Shown here piece by piece: positions 1-8,710 of a stretch of DNA of 64,000 nt. This DNA is from Tissierella sp. Yu-01 (lineage in GTDB: Bacteria > Bacillota > Clostridia > Tissierellales > Tissierellaceae): NCBI RefSeq assembly GCF_029537395.1, contig NZ_CP120677.1, positions 2,566,566 to 2,630,565 of the forward strand, read 5' to 3'. The position numbers were made by a program, and so were the translations under genes. The stretch's first letter is position 1, and each line of letters begins with the position of its first letter. The notes under the pieces are model-generated. The model was not told the DNA's origin. It did not search any database and was given only the letters and a program-made list of their open reading frames with translations.

Positions 1-1081
1 CTGCACCAGTTTCATCTGTTAATCCTACTGGAACAACACCTTCAGCTGCTAATTGTCCACCTTGAGTTATTCTTTCAACGATTGTTGTACGGTCTATAGC
101 CATTGATAATGCATTTCTTACTTTAGCATTGTTGAAAGGTACTACTTCACTATTTAAGTTGTAGTAGTAAATACCAACTTGACTACCTATTACTAGCTCA
201 GGATTATTTTCTTGAGCCATTTGAGCTGCTACAGCTTGTGGTAGAGTAGCAAGAATGTCATATTCTCCACCTTCATATTTTTGCCATGCAGTATTTTCAT
301 CTTCTATGATGTCAAAATGAATTCCATCAAGATTGATTTGATCTATAGCATAGTAATTTTCGTTCTTTGCAAGTTCAATATAAGCATTGTGTTCCCAAGT
401 TGTTAGCTTGAAAGGACCGTTTCCTATATGAGTTTCTGGTTCTTTTGCCCAATCAGGATTAGCTTCAACAACGTTCTTGCTTACTGGATAGTAAGTATAG
501 AAAGCAGTTAATTCTAAGAAGTATCCTGTTGGAGCTTCTAGAGTAACTTCTAAAGTCTTATCATCTAAAGCTTTAACCATTACATCATCAACTGAACCTT
601 CTCCTGTATTATATGCTTCTGCACCCTTAAGATAGTATAATTGGAATGCATAGTCAGCAGCTAGGTCAGGATCTAAAGCTCTTTTCCAAGAGAATTCAAA
701 GTCATGTGCTGTAACAGGGTCACCGTTTGACCATTTTGCATCACGAAGTGTAAATGTGTAAGTTAAATTATCTTCTGATAGAGTATAATCTTCAGCAATA
801 CCTGGAATTACATTACCTTCTGCATCATAAGTCATAAGACCTTCAAATGTGTTTGAAAGTATCCATGATTCATGTGTACCTTGTGCTAATGCTGGGTCTA
901 GTGAACCAGGTTCACTACTGTTATTAGTTCTTAAAATCTTTTCTCCTGCAGGAGTTTCAGCTGGTGTTTCAGCTCCTGGTGTTTCAGCTGGTGCCTCTGG
1001 TTCAGCTGGACTTGAGCATCCAGTAACAACTATTGCCATTACTAGAAGTAAGCTCATTAAAGTAATAAGTTTTTTACTCAT
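1..1081 (-). CDS. Oligopeptide ABC transporter substrate-binding lipoprotein (family 5), 3' end outside window
   Basis: The start codon is the ATG at 1081, behind a strong GAGGGGG ribosome site. The product begins with a lysine-rich signal peptide and a lipobox ending VVTGCS, so it is probably a membrane-anchored lipoprotein. A Pro/Glu/Ala/Thr-rich linker follows (about residues 24-45). The mature part starts in the family style with NSSEPGSLDPALAQGT and then a segment resembling the NTFEGLMTYD motif of OppA/DppA-type binding proteins. These capture peptides outside the cell for an ABC importer. About 360 residues are visible of the usual 520-600, so the C-terminus and any permease genes lie beyond position 1. 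Substrate specificity cannot be told. Confidence 0.9.
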   Translation of the reverse strand, partial: MSKKLITLMSLLLVMAIVVTGCSSPAEPEAPAETPGAETPAETPAGEKILRTNNSSEPGSLDPALAQGTHESWILSNTFEGLMTYDAEGNVIPGIAEDYTLSEDNLTYTFTLRDAKWSNGDPVTAHDFEFSWKRALDPDLAADYAFQLYYLKGAEAYNTGEGSVDDVMVKALDDKTLEVTLEAPTGYFLELTAFYTYYPVSKNVVEANPDWAKEPETHIGNGPFKLTTWEHNAYIELAKNENYYAIDQINLDGIHFDIIEDENTAWQKYEGGEYDILATLPQAVAAQMAQENNPELVIGSQVGIYYYNLNSEVVPFNNAKVRNALSMAIDRTTIVERITQGGQLAAEGVVPVGLTDETGA

Positions 1082-1226
1082 TTAATTGCCCCCTCTTTTC
1101 TTAATTTTGAAAATATTTAATGTATTTTTTAAAGTGTACCACGTTTTGTAGCAAATTTCAAGAATAATTAGCCAATGCGAGGATAGGATAACATTTGCAT
1201 TTAATTATATTCAAGAAATTCCTAAT

Positions 1227-2324
1227 TTAGTCACCAAAAAATGTCGAATTTTGAGATTTATGCTTAAACATTCCTACAACAAAAATCAACAGAGGAATTA
1301 TAATATGAAAAGGTAAAGCGTAGTACTTATATATGTCTATCCATTCTACCATATGCATGGTGTTATCAAATAAGATAAAGGATAGGGACAGCATCAATAA
1401 TCCCATAGGTACAGATACCCATTTATAATCTGATATGTTTAAAATTCTACATATACCAATACATGCCCCTAAGAGAGAAATAGCAACTTTGATAAATCCA
1501 GCCACTGTTATATTAATTGATACAATAAGCTCAATACCTTTAATAAAGTTACCAATATCTATTAGAGTAACGGCATAATATGATGGGAAATTGCTGAATT
1601 CTAAATTAGGAAAGCCCAATACTAGGATATTTCTTATAATAACGTTTAACAGTATTAGACCTCCTAAATATATACCTATTAGATATGTTCTGATTGGTTT
1701 TTTTCTACCCTCAACTCTGTTCAATAGAACCATAAATACCACTGTTTCTCCAAATGGAAAAGCAAAGGGTGAAAAAGAAGCTTTTAAGACAGGCTTCCAA
1801 CCATTATATAATATTGGAAGAAAGTTTCTTATATCTGCTTTAGGTATAGCCATCACAAAAGTTAATATCGTTATAAATAATAGAATAGGAGATAAAAATT
1901 TATTTGTTCTAGCTATGACTTCTAACCCACACTTTAGGATATATATTGCCAATAAGCCAATGAAAAGTCCAGTAAAATATTGTGGGGTTTCAGGAAATGA
2001 TACTACCTGTATATATTCAGTTATGTTTCTAACACAAAGTGCACCTAAATGTAGAAAATAAAAGGTATACAAAAAGCTAATGATTTTACCTGCAACTTTT
2101 CCAAAAACAGCTTCAAATATTTGAAATAGGTCCATATCGGGGAATCTATTAACAATGCTACCATATATAATGACCATAATAGTAGCATAAAAAATTGCCA
2201 GCGAAACTGAAATCCAAGTGTCTTGTAAAGCTACAGAATAATTGGTTAAAGCTAGAGAGGTACCTAATATAAAATTAATAATTAACATGTATGCTTGTGT
2301 TGTAGATATTTTTTCTTTTCTCAT
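1227..2324 (-). CDS. Spore germination protein, GerAB/GerKB family permease subunit
   Basis: This 365-residue, highly hydrophobic protein has about ten predicted membrane spans. It begins with the KISTTQAYMLIINFILGTSL type N-terminus seen in GerAB-family (amino-acid permease-like) germinant receptor subunits. In this family the B subunit sits in the spore inner membrane and helps recognise the germinant. It is the last gene of a four-gene minus-strand operon (A, C, D, B) and starts 68 bases after the small D-type gene, behind an AGGAGA ribosome site. Length and order fit a functional receptor. The germinant cannot be predicted from sequence alone. Confidence 0.93.
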   Translation of the reverse strand: MRKEKISTTQAYMLIINFILGTSLALTNYSVALQDTWISVSLAIFYATIMVIIYGSIVNRFPDMDLFQIFEAVFGKVAGKIISFLYTFYFLHLGALCVRNITEYIQVVSFPETPQYFTGLFIGLLAIYILKCGLEVIARTNKFLSPILLFITILTFVMAIPKADIRNFLPILYNGWKPVLKASFSPFAFPFGETVVFMVLLNRVEGRKKPIRTYLIGIYLGGLILLNVIIRNILVLGFPNLEFSNFPSYYAVTLIDIGNFIKGIELIVSINITVAGFIKVAISLLGACIGICRILNISDYKWVSVPMGLLMLSLSFILFDNTMHMVEWIDIYKYYALPFHIIIPLLIFVVGMFKHKSQNSTFFGD

Positions 2325-2392
2325 ATAATTCTCCTAGGTTATTATTATCATTTTGAGACTGTAAGAGTGGCAGGTGCAAAATATAATTAGTT

Positions 2393-2614
2393 TTAGTGGA
2401 CTTGTATTAGCCTAGTTACTATTCCTTCAATAAGATTGCTTGGGTTTGGGAAGTTTAAATCTAACCCTACAAAAATTACTATAATGAAGGATAGGAGCAT
2501 AATTAATGAATTAAAGATGACTAATTTAAAATACTCATCTTTCTTTTTAATTAAAGGCATTAAATCAAAGTAAAAAAAATATAAAAAAACAAGAGAATAT
2601 ATAATGATCATCAT
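2393..2614 (-). CDS. Small two-helix germinant-receptor accessory protein (D-subunit type)
   Basis: This is a 73-residue protein with two hydrophobic segments (about residues 2-17 and 30-50) separated by a charged KKKDEYFK loop. It begins one base after the gerC-type stop codon and lies inside the ger operon, between the C and B genes. Small two-transmembrane D subunits are known beside germinant receptor operons in Bacillus, where they modulate receptor function. This protein fits by size, topology and position, but such short proteins carry little recognisable sequence. The role is therefore inferred mainly from context. Confidence 0.7.
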   Translation of the reverse strand: MMIIIYSLVFLYFFYFDLMPLIKKKDEYFKLVIFNSLIMLLSFIIVIFVGLDLNFPNPSNLIEGIVTRLIQVH

Positions 2615-2615
2615 A

Positions 2616-3767
2616 TTAATTATTCACCTCTATTGGTTTTGAAAAGTGTCCGCTGTTTCTAATGTGTATATTGCACTTGATATTTAACTCTAAATCTGCA
2701 AAGATTTCATCCCATTGATCTTCAATACTTTTCCATAGCTTTGGATTTCTTTGTCTTATAATGTTTCCAAAGCCAAATATGTCCAGACCAAACTCTTCCT
2801 TTATTTTTGTAAAGGTTCTTTCCATGTCTGATTCCAATGATTTCTCTGCTAATTTTTTAAGCTCATACCTACCAGGTTCTGATATATAGTCTCTTTTTGA
2901 ACCCAACTCTCCAATGGTGACCTCTGTATTTACTATGACATCAAATTTGATTTGATCTTCAGAGTAAATAGGGGTAATCCTGGTATTAGTATTGTGGATT
3001 TCAAGGGTAATAACTTCTTCTTGTTCCTGGTTTTCAGTGAAGACATTAAATAAACCCTTACTTATTTCATTTCTAAAGAGTAAATAGTTGAATGCATCAG
3101 TTTCGTTAATATATCCAATCAGCTTATCTTTTTTAAAGACAGCTCCACCAGATAATTTATTTGTCAATTGATCGTTGTTTATTGTTGTTTCAATAGTAGG
3201 CAATACAAGATGAGTCTTAGGCAGTGCAAGAGCATTAATGACTTCATATATTTCTATTACAGGTGAGTTAATATACGCATTATTTTCATTAGTCATAATA
3301 TCAATTTCAAATGTTCGAATGTCTGTAGTGAGACTCTGGGATACTAGAACTTCCTTCGCAGATTTCTCCTTAGAAATTATTAAATCCATTGAAAGACGCG
3401 GCTCTTGATCTCTTGCTACCCAGTCTAAAACAGGCAGGATGCTATCTCTAGCCACAGTTTCCCCAATTATAATTGCTGTTGCATGACTCCAATAAAGTTT
3501 TTTTGATGAAACATTAATCATATCCCTTACTGCATCAAAAACTGCATTCCCTGATGATTGTATTATTTCTGACTTGATATTCGGTTCAATATCAGTTTCC
3601 TTCATATTTACAACTTCTACGGCTATATCATATAGATTTGTTTCTATATTTTTATCAATTGCAATGCCTGCTACGATGTAGAAATTATCCAGTTCATTAT
3701 AATTCCAGCAGCCACATAGAGTTAAGGAAATGATAAAAATTAATATAAACAGTATATATTTATTCAT
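2616..3767 (-). CDS. Spore germination lipoprotein, Ger(x)C family
   Basis: A 383-residue GerAC-type lipoprotein with signal peptide and lipobox LTLCGCWNYNELDN; the CWNYxELD sequence is the hallmark just after the lipid-modified cysteine. The C subunit is the extracytoplasmic lipoprotein of the germinant receptor complex. The ATG at 3767 is preferred because GGAGG lies 8 bases upstream, although a GTG at 3770 is also in frame. The gene overlaps the end of the A-subunit gene by 8 bases, indicating translational coupling. The C-terminal half contains the usual mixed alpha/beta Ger(x)C region ending with IKCNIHIRNSG. Nothing suggests inactivation. Confidence 0.95.
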   Translation of the reverse strand: MNKYILFILIFIISLTLCGCWNYNELDNFYIVAGIAIDKNIETNLYDIAVEVVNMKETDIEPNIKSEIIQSSGNAVFDAVRDMINVSSKKLYWSHATAIIIGETVARDSILPVLDWVARDQEPRLSMDLIISKEKSAKEVLVSQSLTTDIRTFEIDIMTNENNAYINSPVIEIYEVINALALPKTHLVLPTIETTINNDQLTNKLSGGAVFKKDKLIGYINETDAFNYLLFRNEISKGLFNVFTENQEQEEVITLEIHNTNTRITPIYSEDQIKFDVIVNTEVTIGELGSKRDYISEPGRYELKKLAEKSLESDMERTFTKIKEEFGLDIFGFGNIIRQRNPKLWKSIEDQWDEIFADLELNIKCNIHIRNSGHFSKPIEVNN

Positions 3768-5247
3768 CACCTTTTCCTCCCAAATTTTCTCGTTTTGAAT
3801 CTTTGCTCATAAATTTAGGTCTATATCGCATATACCATAGAGGAGCTCTGATAAATGTATCTTTTAGCGATTGCATTTTGATACTTGTTAAATTGTCCAT
3901 ATAAGGTATACCGTATGATCTTAATGAAAACAGGTGTATTACAATTGATATCATTCCAAGGATATATCCATAAATACCTAACAAAGCAGATAGCAGTAGC
4001 AAATATGCTCTGAGAATTATTACAACACTAGTAATAGGAGAAATTAATAGACTAGTAATGGCAGTAATACCTACTATTATAATCATTGGTGCAGATACAA
4101 ATCGTGCTTCAACTGCAGCTGATCCTAAAACCAATGCTCCAACTATGCTAATTGATTGTCCAATAGGATCTGGAACTCTCGCCCCAGCTTCTCGTAAAAC
4201 TTCAAATACAGCTAAAAGTATACAGAGTTCGAAAAAGGTAGGGAAGGGAACACCTTTTCTGGCAGTATATATACTTAAGAGCAAGGGCGTAGGGACTATT
4301 TCTTGATGAAAGGAGATTAGTGATAGATATAATGCAGGTACACTTATGGTTAAGATGAACCCCCATATTCTAATCATTCTTCCTATGCTTGCAAAAAAAT
4401 AGTTAAGATAGTAATCGTCACCTGCCATCATATGTTCAATGAATAATGAGGGTAAAGTTGCAACTATTGGACTTCCATTTACCAAAATAACTATTCTTCC
4501 CTCAAGTAATTTGCCAGCAGCAATATCAGGTTTTTCTGTATTGGATGTGGTTTCAAAGATGGAAAAAGGATTTTCATCAATAAATTCTTGAATATATTTG
4601 ATATCATATATACCATCAATGGATATATTTCTAATTTTTTCTGTAACAGTATTTATAATTTCATCCTTTGCCAAGCCTTCTATATAGCAAATACATACCT
4701 TTGTATTTGTTCTTGATCCTACTGTAAGGAATTTAAATTTTAAGTCCTTTGATTGTATTTTTCTTCTTATTAATGTTAAATTTGTAGTTAAGGATTCAGT
4801 AAAGCCTTCCCTAGGGCCCCGAAGTATTTTTTCTGTAGGAGGTTCTTCGATGTTTCTTTTTTCCCATCCTTTTGTATTGATTACTATTGCTCTGGGGTGA
4901 TTTTCGACAAATAGTACAGTATCACCAATTAATATTCCATTTACAACATCATCTAAATTACTAGATACTGTGACAGTATCCGATAGTAAAACTTGAGAAG
5001 CCAGATATGAGATATGGTCTATATCGTCTAACAAAATTTTAGTTGATAGTATAGGTCTTAGAATATTTTCGTTTATTGAACTAGTATCTACCATCCCGAC
5101 AATAAAAAAAATACAGCACTTCATGCCATTATATGTGTTTTCAAATCTGCGAAGCTGTAAGGTATCATCATTATTAAATATATTTTTAATTAATTTAATA
5201 TTTTCTTCTATAGAACTATATAAGATAGAGTTATTTAAATCTTTCAT
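3760..5247 (-). CDS. Spore germination protein, GerAA family
   Basis: A 495-residue GerA-family receptor A subunit. A hydrophilic N-terminal domain of about 270 residues contains the family-typical LLEGRIVILVNGSPIV stretch. It is followed by membrane spans containing VPALYLSLISFHQEIVPT, a strongly conserved GerAA signature, and the REAGARVPDPIGQSISIVGAL motif. It is the first gene of the operon A-C-D-B. Germinant receptors are normally transcribed in the forespore by sigma-G; I could not confidently place that promoter. The upstream gap has a perfect 8-bp inverted repeat at 5281-5300. Confidence 0.96.
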   Translation of the reverse strand: MKDLNNSILYSSIEENIKLIKNIFNNDDTLQLRRFENTYNGMKCCIFFIVGMVDTSSINENILRPILSTKILLDDIDHISYLASQVLLSDTVTVSSNLDDVVNGILIGDTVLFVENHPRAIVINTKGWEKRNIEEPPTEKILRGPREGFTESLTTNLTLIRRKIQSKDLKFKFLTVGSRTNTKVCICYIEGLAKDEIINTVTEKIRNISIDGIYDIKYIQEFIDENPFSIFETTSNTEKPDIAAGKLLEGRIVILVNGSPIVATLPSLFIEHMMAGDDYYLNYFFASIGRMIRIWGFILTISVPALYLSLISFHQEIVPTPLLLSIYTARKGVPFPTFFELCILLAVFEVLREAGARVPDPIGQSISIVGALVLGSAAVEARFVSAPMIIIVGITAITSLLISPITSVVIILRAYLLLLSALLGIYGYILGMISIVIHLFSLRSYGIPYMDNLTSIKMQSLKDTFIRAPLWYMRYRPKFMSKDSKRENLGGKGDE

Positions 5248-5576
5248 CTAGATCATCCTTATAATTGTATTAAGTGTTAGTTTTAGCAATTATGCTAAAA
5301 TAATGCAAGAAATGTATATATTTTAGAATTGAGTATATTTAATTTAGATAATATCTTCTGACATCTATTGACATATTATGATTATTGTAATATATTTAAG
5401 ATTATTATAATGTACAATGCAGCAAAGGAATCCCCCCAGCAATATTCCTTTTTCATATATAAATATATGATGCATTTGTACATTATTTTTTTATCTTATA
5501 ATTTACTTTTGCGTTTTTACGGGGTAGTATTTATATTAGAGGCTTTTAAGTTTGAAATTATACAAGGGGGGATTTT
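5248..5576. other. 329-base divergent intergenic region between gerA-type operon and aldo/keto reductase
   Basis: The gap is very AT-rich and must hold promoters for both directions. Two structures are visible. One is the perfect inverted repeat TTTTAGCA-ATTA-TGCTAAAA at 5281-5300, about 35-50 bases upstream of the gerA start. The other is a hairpin with arms AAAGGAAT and ATTCCTTT near 5424-5451, followed by T residues. An open frame at 5368-5595 is low-complexity, overlaps the next gene and has no convincing start, so it is not called. Confidence 0.6.
5281..5300. repeat. Perfect palindrome upstream of the germination operon
   Basis: Arms of 8 bases (TTTTAGCA / TGCTAAAA) flank an ATTA loop. 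Its position just upstream of the gerA-type start makes it a candidate regulator-binding site. No regulator can be named from the sequence. Confidence 0.45.
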
Positions 5577-6590
5577 ATGCAAAAACGTATTTTAGGTGGA
5601 ACAAACTATGAAGTTTCAGTTGTTGGCCTTGGCGGAATACCAATTCAAAGAGTGGATAAATCTACTGCTGTTGATATAATTAGAGAAGCTTTAAATCAAG
5701 GAATGAATTTCATCGATACAGCAAGGGGTTATACCATTAGTGAAGAGTTGATAGGACAAGGGCTCCAAATTGTTGGAAGGGAAAAATTTATCTTAGCAAC
5801 TAAATCAATGGTTAGAACTTATGAAGGAATGCTTGAGGAAGTAAAGACAAGTCTACAAAATTTGAAAACAGAGTACATAGATTTATATCAATTACATAAT
5901 GTCAGAACAATGGAAGATTTTAAATTTGTAATGAGTGAAGAGGGTGCATTAAGAGCTCTTAAGGAATTAAAGGAGCAAGGTATTATTGGAGAAATAGGTA
6001 TTTCTAGTCATGGTGTAGAGGTTTTAGAGGCTGCTATAGATTCAGGTGAGTTTGCGACTATACAATTTCCATATAATGCAGTTGAAAGGCAAGGAGAGCC
6101 TTTGTTTGAAAAAGCAAAAAAGAAGAATATTGGTGTTATCATAATGAAGCCACTGGCAGGTGGAGCCATTAGAAATGGAGAACAGGCCATTAGATTTATA
6201 CTTGAGAATTCCAACGTTTCAGTTGTTATTCCTGGGATTGATTCTGTGGAACAAGTGGTGGAAAATGCAAAACCAGGTATAGATGAACTACCTCTTACTT
6301 CAGAAGATAGAGAAAAACTAGAAGCTGAAGCTACATCTTTAGGAACACAATTTTGCCGTAGATGTGGATATTGTGCACCTTGTACTATTGGAATAGATAT
6401 ACCTAATAATTTTATTTTCGATAGTTATTATACTAGATATAATCTACAAGAATGGGCTACTAATAGATTCAAAAGTTTAAGTCCATGGGCAAAAGATTGT
6501 ACAGAATGCGGAGAATGTGAAAAGAGATGCCCATATGATCTGCCAATAATTAATATGTTAAAGGAAGTAGCTAGTCACTATGATTTTTAA
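5577..6590 (+). CDS. Aldo/keto reductase with C-terminal Fe-S domain
   Basis: A 337-residue protein with an aldo/keto reductase barrel (about residues 1-260). Visible features are the GLGGIPIQR start, FIDTARGYTISEELIG (candidate catalytic Asp/Tyr), ATKSM (Lys) and YQLHNVR (His). The C-terminal ~75 residues carry CRRCGYCAPC and CTECGECEKRCPYDLPI, so a [4Fe-4S]-binding extension is likely. Such enzymes occur widely in anaerobic clostridia and are thought to reduce carbonyl substrates, possibly linked to ferredoxin; the real substrate is unknown. The ATG follows an AAGGGGGG ribosome site by 5 bases. The gene stands alone and ends at a clear terminator. Confidence 0.93.
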   Translation: MQKRILGGTNYEVSVVGLGGIPIQRVDKSTAVDIIREALNQGMNFIDTARGYTISEELIGQGLQIVGREKFILATKSMVRTYEGMLEEVKTSLQNLKTEYIDLYQLHNVRTMEDFKFVMSEEGALRALKELKEQGIIGEIGISSHGVEVLEAAIDSGEFATIQFPYNAVERQGEPLFEKAKKKNIGVIIMKPLAGGAIRNGEQAIRFILENSNVSVVIPGIDSVEQVVENAKPGIDELPLTSEDREKLEAEATSLGTQFCRRCGYCAPCTIGIDIPNNFIFDSYYTRYNLQEWATNRFKSLSPWAKDCTECGECEKRCPYDLPIINMLKEVASHYDF

Positions 6591-6642
6591 TTAGGTTTAG
6601 TTTTATATTTTAGAAATTTTAAAATAGATAAGTTAAAGGAAT

Positions 6643-6680
6643 AAGGGATAACTTTTAATCGAAGTTATCCCCTATTATGT
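6643..6680 (+). terminator. Rho-independent terminator after the aldo/keto reductase
   Basis: The stem AGGGATAACTT / AAGTTATCCCCT with a 7-base loop begins about 50 bases past the stop codon. The T-tract is weak, but the stem is long and nearly perfect. Confidence 0.7.
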
Positions 6681-6736
6681 TTAAAAAGCATTTTATGTGG
6701 TAAAATGTAGTAGTATGTAGAATTTATTTAATAACA

Positions 6737-6872
6737 ATAACGAGGTGAATGATATCCCTAGCTTCTATAAGCGGTCGGGTTCCTATTTAAGTAAACAGGT
6801 AGTGTGTAATAATCACTCACCTCGTTGCAGTGGTGTGATGAAATTGCTATGCAATTTCTTCCGATACTTAAA
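6737..6872 (+). repeat. 136-bp structured intergenic repeat, copy A
   Basis: Copy A aligns without gaps to 28985-29120 (about 126 of 136 bases identical by eye). An outer stem pairs AACGAGGTGA with TCACCTCGTT. It encloses an inner hairpin around CTTCTATAAG. The core TTGCAGTGGTGTG follows, then the hairpin GAAATTGC-TAT-GCAATTTC and a shared tail CCGATACTTAAA. It ends about 20 bases before the ribosome site of the next gene. The inner hairpin recalls ends of IS200/IS605-type elements, but that is an impression only. It could be a small non-autonomous element or a leader RNA. Confidence 0.8.
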
Positions 6873-6903
6873 AAAACTTAAGATAAATTGGAGGAGGGGC
6901 CAT

Positions 6904-7857
6904 ATGAAGATTGTCGTATTAGAAGATTTGGCTATACCTGAGTCTGATATTAGAAATATTGCAAAATCCATTACAGACCAAGGTCATGAATTAACATTGT
7001 ATCAAAAGACAGATAATATTGAGTTACAAAAACAATATGTTAAAGATGCAGATATTTTAGTTATAGCCAATATGCCATTAAAAGGAGAGGTAATAAGAGC
7101 TGCTGAAAATTTAAAATATATATCTATAGCATTTACAGGTTTCGATCATGTTGACTTAGAAGCTTGTAAAGAAAGAAATATTCAAGTTTCAAATGCAGCA
7201 GGTTATGCTACCATAGCAGTACCAGAATTAGTATTTGGAATGGCTATTTCATTACTTAGAAGTGTAGTTACCTTGGATAAAAAGATCAGGTATGGAGAAA
7301 CAAAAAGTGGATCTAGACAACAGGAGATATATGGTAAGAACTTTGGTGTAATAGGCACAGGTACTATAGGCATTAGAGTGGCTAAAATAGCATTGGCTTT
7401 TGGAGCTAATGTTTTAGCATATAGTAACCGTGAGAATGAGGAATTGAAGTCACTAGGTGTTAAATATATGCCTTTGGATGAATTGCTTTCAATAAGTGAT
7501 ATAGTTTCAATTCATACACCATTATTACCTGAGACAAAGGGTCTAATAAATAAAGATAATATTGGTTTAATGAAGCCGTCGTCAATACTTATAAATACTG
7601 CAAGGGGACCAGTGGTTGATACAGCGGCAATAACAAATGCTTTAAAGGAAGGCAGAATTTCTGGAGCGTGTCTTGATGTATTTGACATGGAACCACCACT
7701 TTCATCAGGTTACCAAATTCTTACTGCGCCAAATACAGTGCTTACACCACATATTGGGTTTGCCACTGAAGAGGCAATGGTAAGAAGAACTGATATCATA
7801 TTTAATGTCAATATTGCAAACTGGTTAAAGGGTGAACACCATAATAAGGTGATATAA
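6904..7857 (+). CDS. D-isomer-specific 2-hydroxyacid dehydrogenase
   Basis: A 317-residue NAD-dependent dehydrogenase that interconverts a 2-oxo acid and a D-2-hydroxy acid. Seen are the nucleotide-binding motif GVIGTGTIGIRVAKIA (about residue 145), the catalytic Arg in INTARGPVVD, a Glu in DMEPPL and the catalytic His in TPHIGF. The ATG at 6904 follows the excellent ribosome site GGAGGAGGGG. A longer frame reaching back to 6745 only reads through repeat copy A and is not believed. Substrate (glycerate, lactate, hydroxypyruvate or other) cannot be assigned. It stands alone between a terminator/repeat and its own terminator. Confidence 0.92.
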   Translation: MKIVVLEDLAIPESDIRNIAKSITDQGHELTLYQKTDNIELQKQYVKDADILVIANMPLKGEVIRAAENLKYISIAFTGFDHVDLEACKERNIQVSNAAGYATIAVPELVFGMAISLLRSVVTLDKKIRYGETKSGSRQQEIYGKNFGVIGTGTIGIRVAKIALAFGANVLAYSNRENEELKSLGVKYMPLDELLSISDIVSIHTPLLPETKGLINKDNIGLMKPSSILINTARGPVVDTAAITNALKEGRISGACLDVFDMEPPLSSGYQILTAPNTVLTPHIGFATEEAMVRRTDIIFNVNIANWLKGEHHNKVI

Positions 7858-7876
7858 TTTAATATTAGGTATTTAT

Positions 7877-7926
7877 ATAAGTCCTATGTTGAGTTTAAAT
7901 AACTCCATATAGGACTTATTTTGTTT
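7877..7926 (+). terminator. Rho-independent terminator after the 2-hydroxyacid dehydrogenase
   Basis: The stem ATAAGTCCTAT / ATAGGACTTAT encloses an AT-rich loop and is followed by TTTTGTTTT. Confidence 0.85.
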
Positions 7927-8024
7927 TAAAGGGATATAGACAAAATAATGGCAATGCAAAAACTAAACTCTTCTTTTTATTATTAAACATATGAATAGTA
8001 TATTGTAACTACCTAGGAATAAAC

Positions 8025-8052
8025 GGAAGGCGTCTTCCTCTTTGGAGGAAAA
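8025..8052 (+). promoter_or_regulatory. Competing hairpins over the sigma factor ribosome-binding site
   Basis: GGAAG-GCGT-CTTCC (8025-8038) can pair in one way. TTCCTC-TTTG-GAGGAA (8035-8050) can pair in another and would bury the GGAGG ribosome site of the gene starting at 8053. Both helices use the TTCC at 8035-8038, so they exclude each other. This is the layout of a translational switch or thermosensor. The pairing is visible; the function is inferred. Confidence 0.5.
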
Positions 8053-8631
8053 ATGTACGAAGAAATATATGAGGCTTTAATAAAAGCAAGAGAAGGTGAT
8101 GTTAAGAGTAAGGAGTGGATAATAAATTCACTTAATCCCTTGATAATTGCATCCATAAAAAGATACTATTATAAATCATTGGAATTTGAAGATTTATTAC
8201 AGGAAGGAAAATTAGTAATTTTAGAATGTATTGATAATTATGATATAACTAAAGGCACATACTTTTTAGGATATGTAAAGACTATGCTTAGGTATTTCTA
8301 TTTGGATAAGCATAAACAGAAACAAACTTCTTCGCTCAATGAAAAAATAGGGGAAGATGAGGAAAACGAATTAGTTGACTTACTAGTATCAGATATAGAT
8401 GAGCCGGTAGATGCTCTTTTGAAATCTGAAGAAAATCAAGTACTATCTGATTCATTAGATTTACTTACGAAACGTCAAAGAGAAGTGATTATTTACTTTT
8501 ATTACGAAGGACTATCTATTGCTCATATAGCAGAAAAGCTTGGCGTATCCTACAGAACAATAGTCAATACTAAGACTAAAGCATTGGAAATCATGAAAAA
8601 ATTATTAGTAGAGAAATTATCTATGAATTAA
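8053..8631 (+). CDS. Small sigma-70-family RNA polymerase sigma factor
   Basis: A 192-residue sigma factor with region 2 (about residues 25-95; FEDLLQEGKLVILECIDNYD and YFLGYVKTMLRYFYLD) and region 4 (about 135-185; helix-turn-helix SIAHIAEKLGVSYRTIVNTK). Regions 1.1 and 3 are lacking, as in alternative sigma factors. It would redirect RNA polymerase to a special promoter set. No adjacent anti-sigma gene is seen, so control may lie in the leader, where two mutually exclusive hairpins cover the ribosome site. It resembles SigH/ECF-like sporulation or competence factors of Firmicutes, but I cannot name it. The next gene, a sigma-54 activator, starts 79 bases downstream. Confidence 0.9.
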   Translation: MYEEIYEALIKAREGDVKSKEWIINSLNPLIIASIKRYYYKSLEFEDLLQEGKLVILECIDNYDITKGTYFLGYVKTMLRYFYLDKHKQKQTSSLNEKIGEDEENELVDLLVSDIDEPVDALLKSEENQVLSDSLDLLTKRQREVIIYFYYEGLSIAHIAEKLGVSYRTIVNTKTKALEIMKKLLVEKLSMN

Positions 8632-8710
8632 ACTACCTGACAATTAATAGCTTTTCCAAATAAACAGTGATATAATATTAACAAATAATGTAATAAATGA
8701 GGGAGCTATT

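Noticed and set aside
849-1085. Plus-strand open frame of 78 codons
   Set aside because: It is antisense to the signal peptide and linker of the peptide-binding lipoprotein; it lacks a ribosome site.
5368-5595. Plus-strand frame of 75 codons before the aldo/keto reductase
   Set aside because: Low-complexity, AT-driven composition, no ribosome site, and overlap with the real start at 5577.
6745-6903. Upstream extension of the 2-hydroxyacid dehydrogenase frame
   Set aside because: It reads through the 136-bp repeat, and the family N-terminus and a very strong ribosome site begin at 6904.
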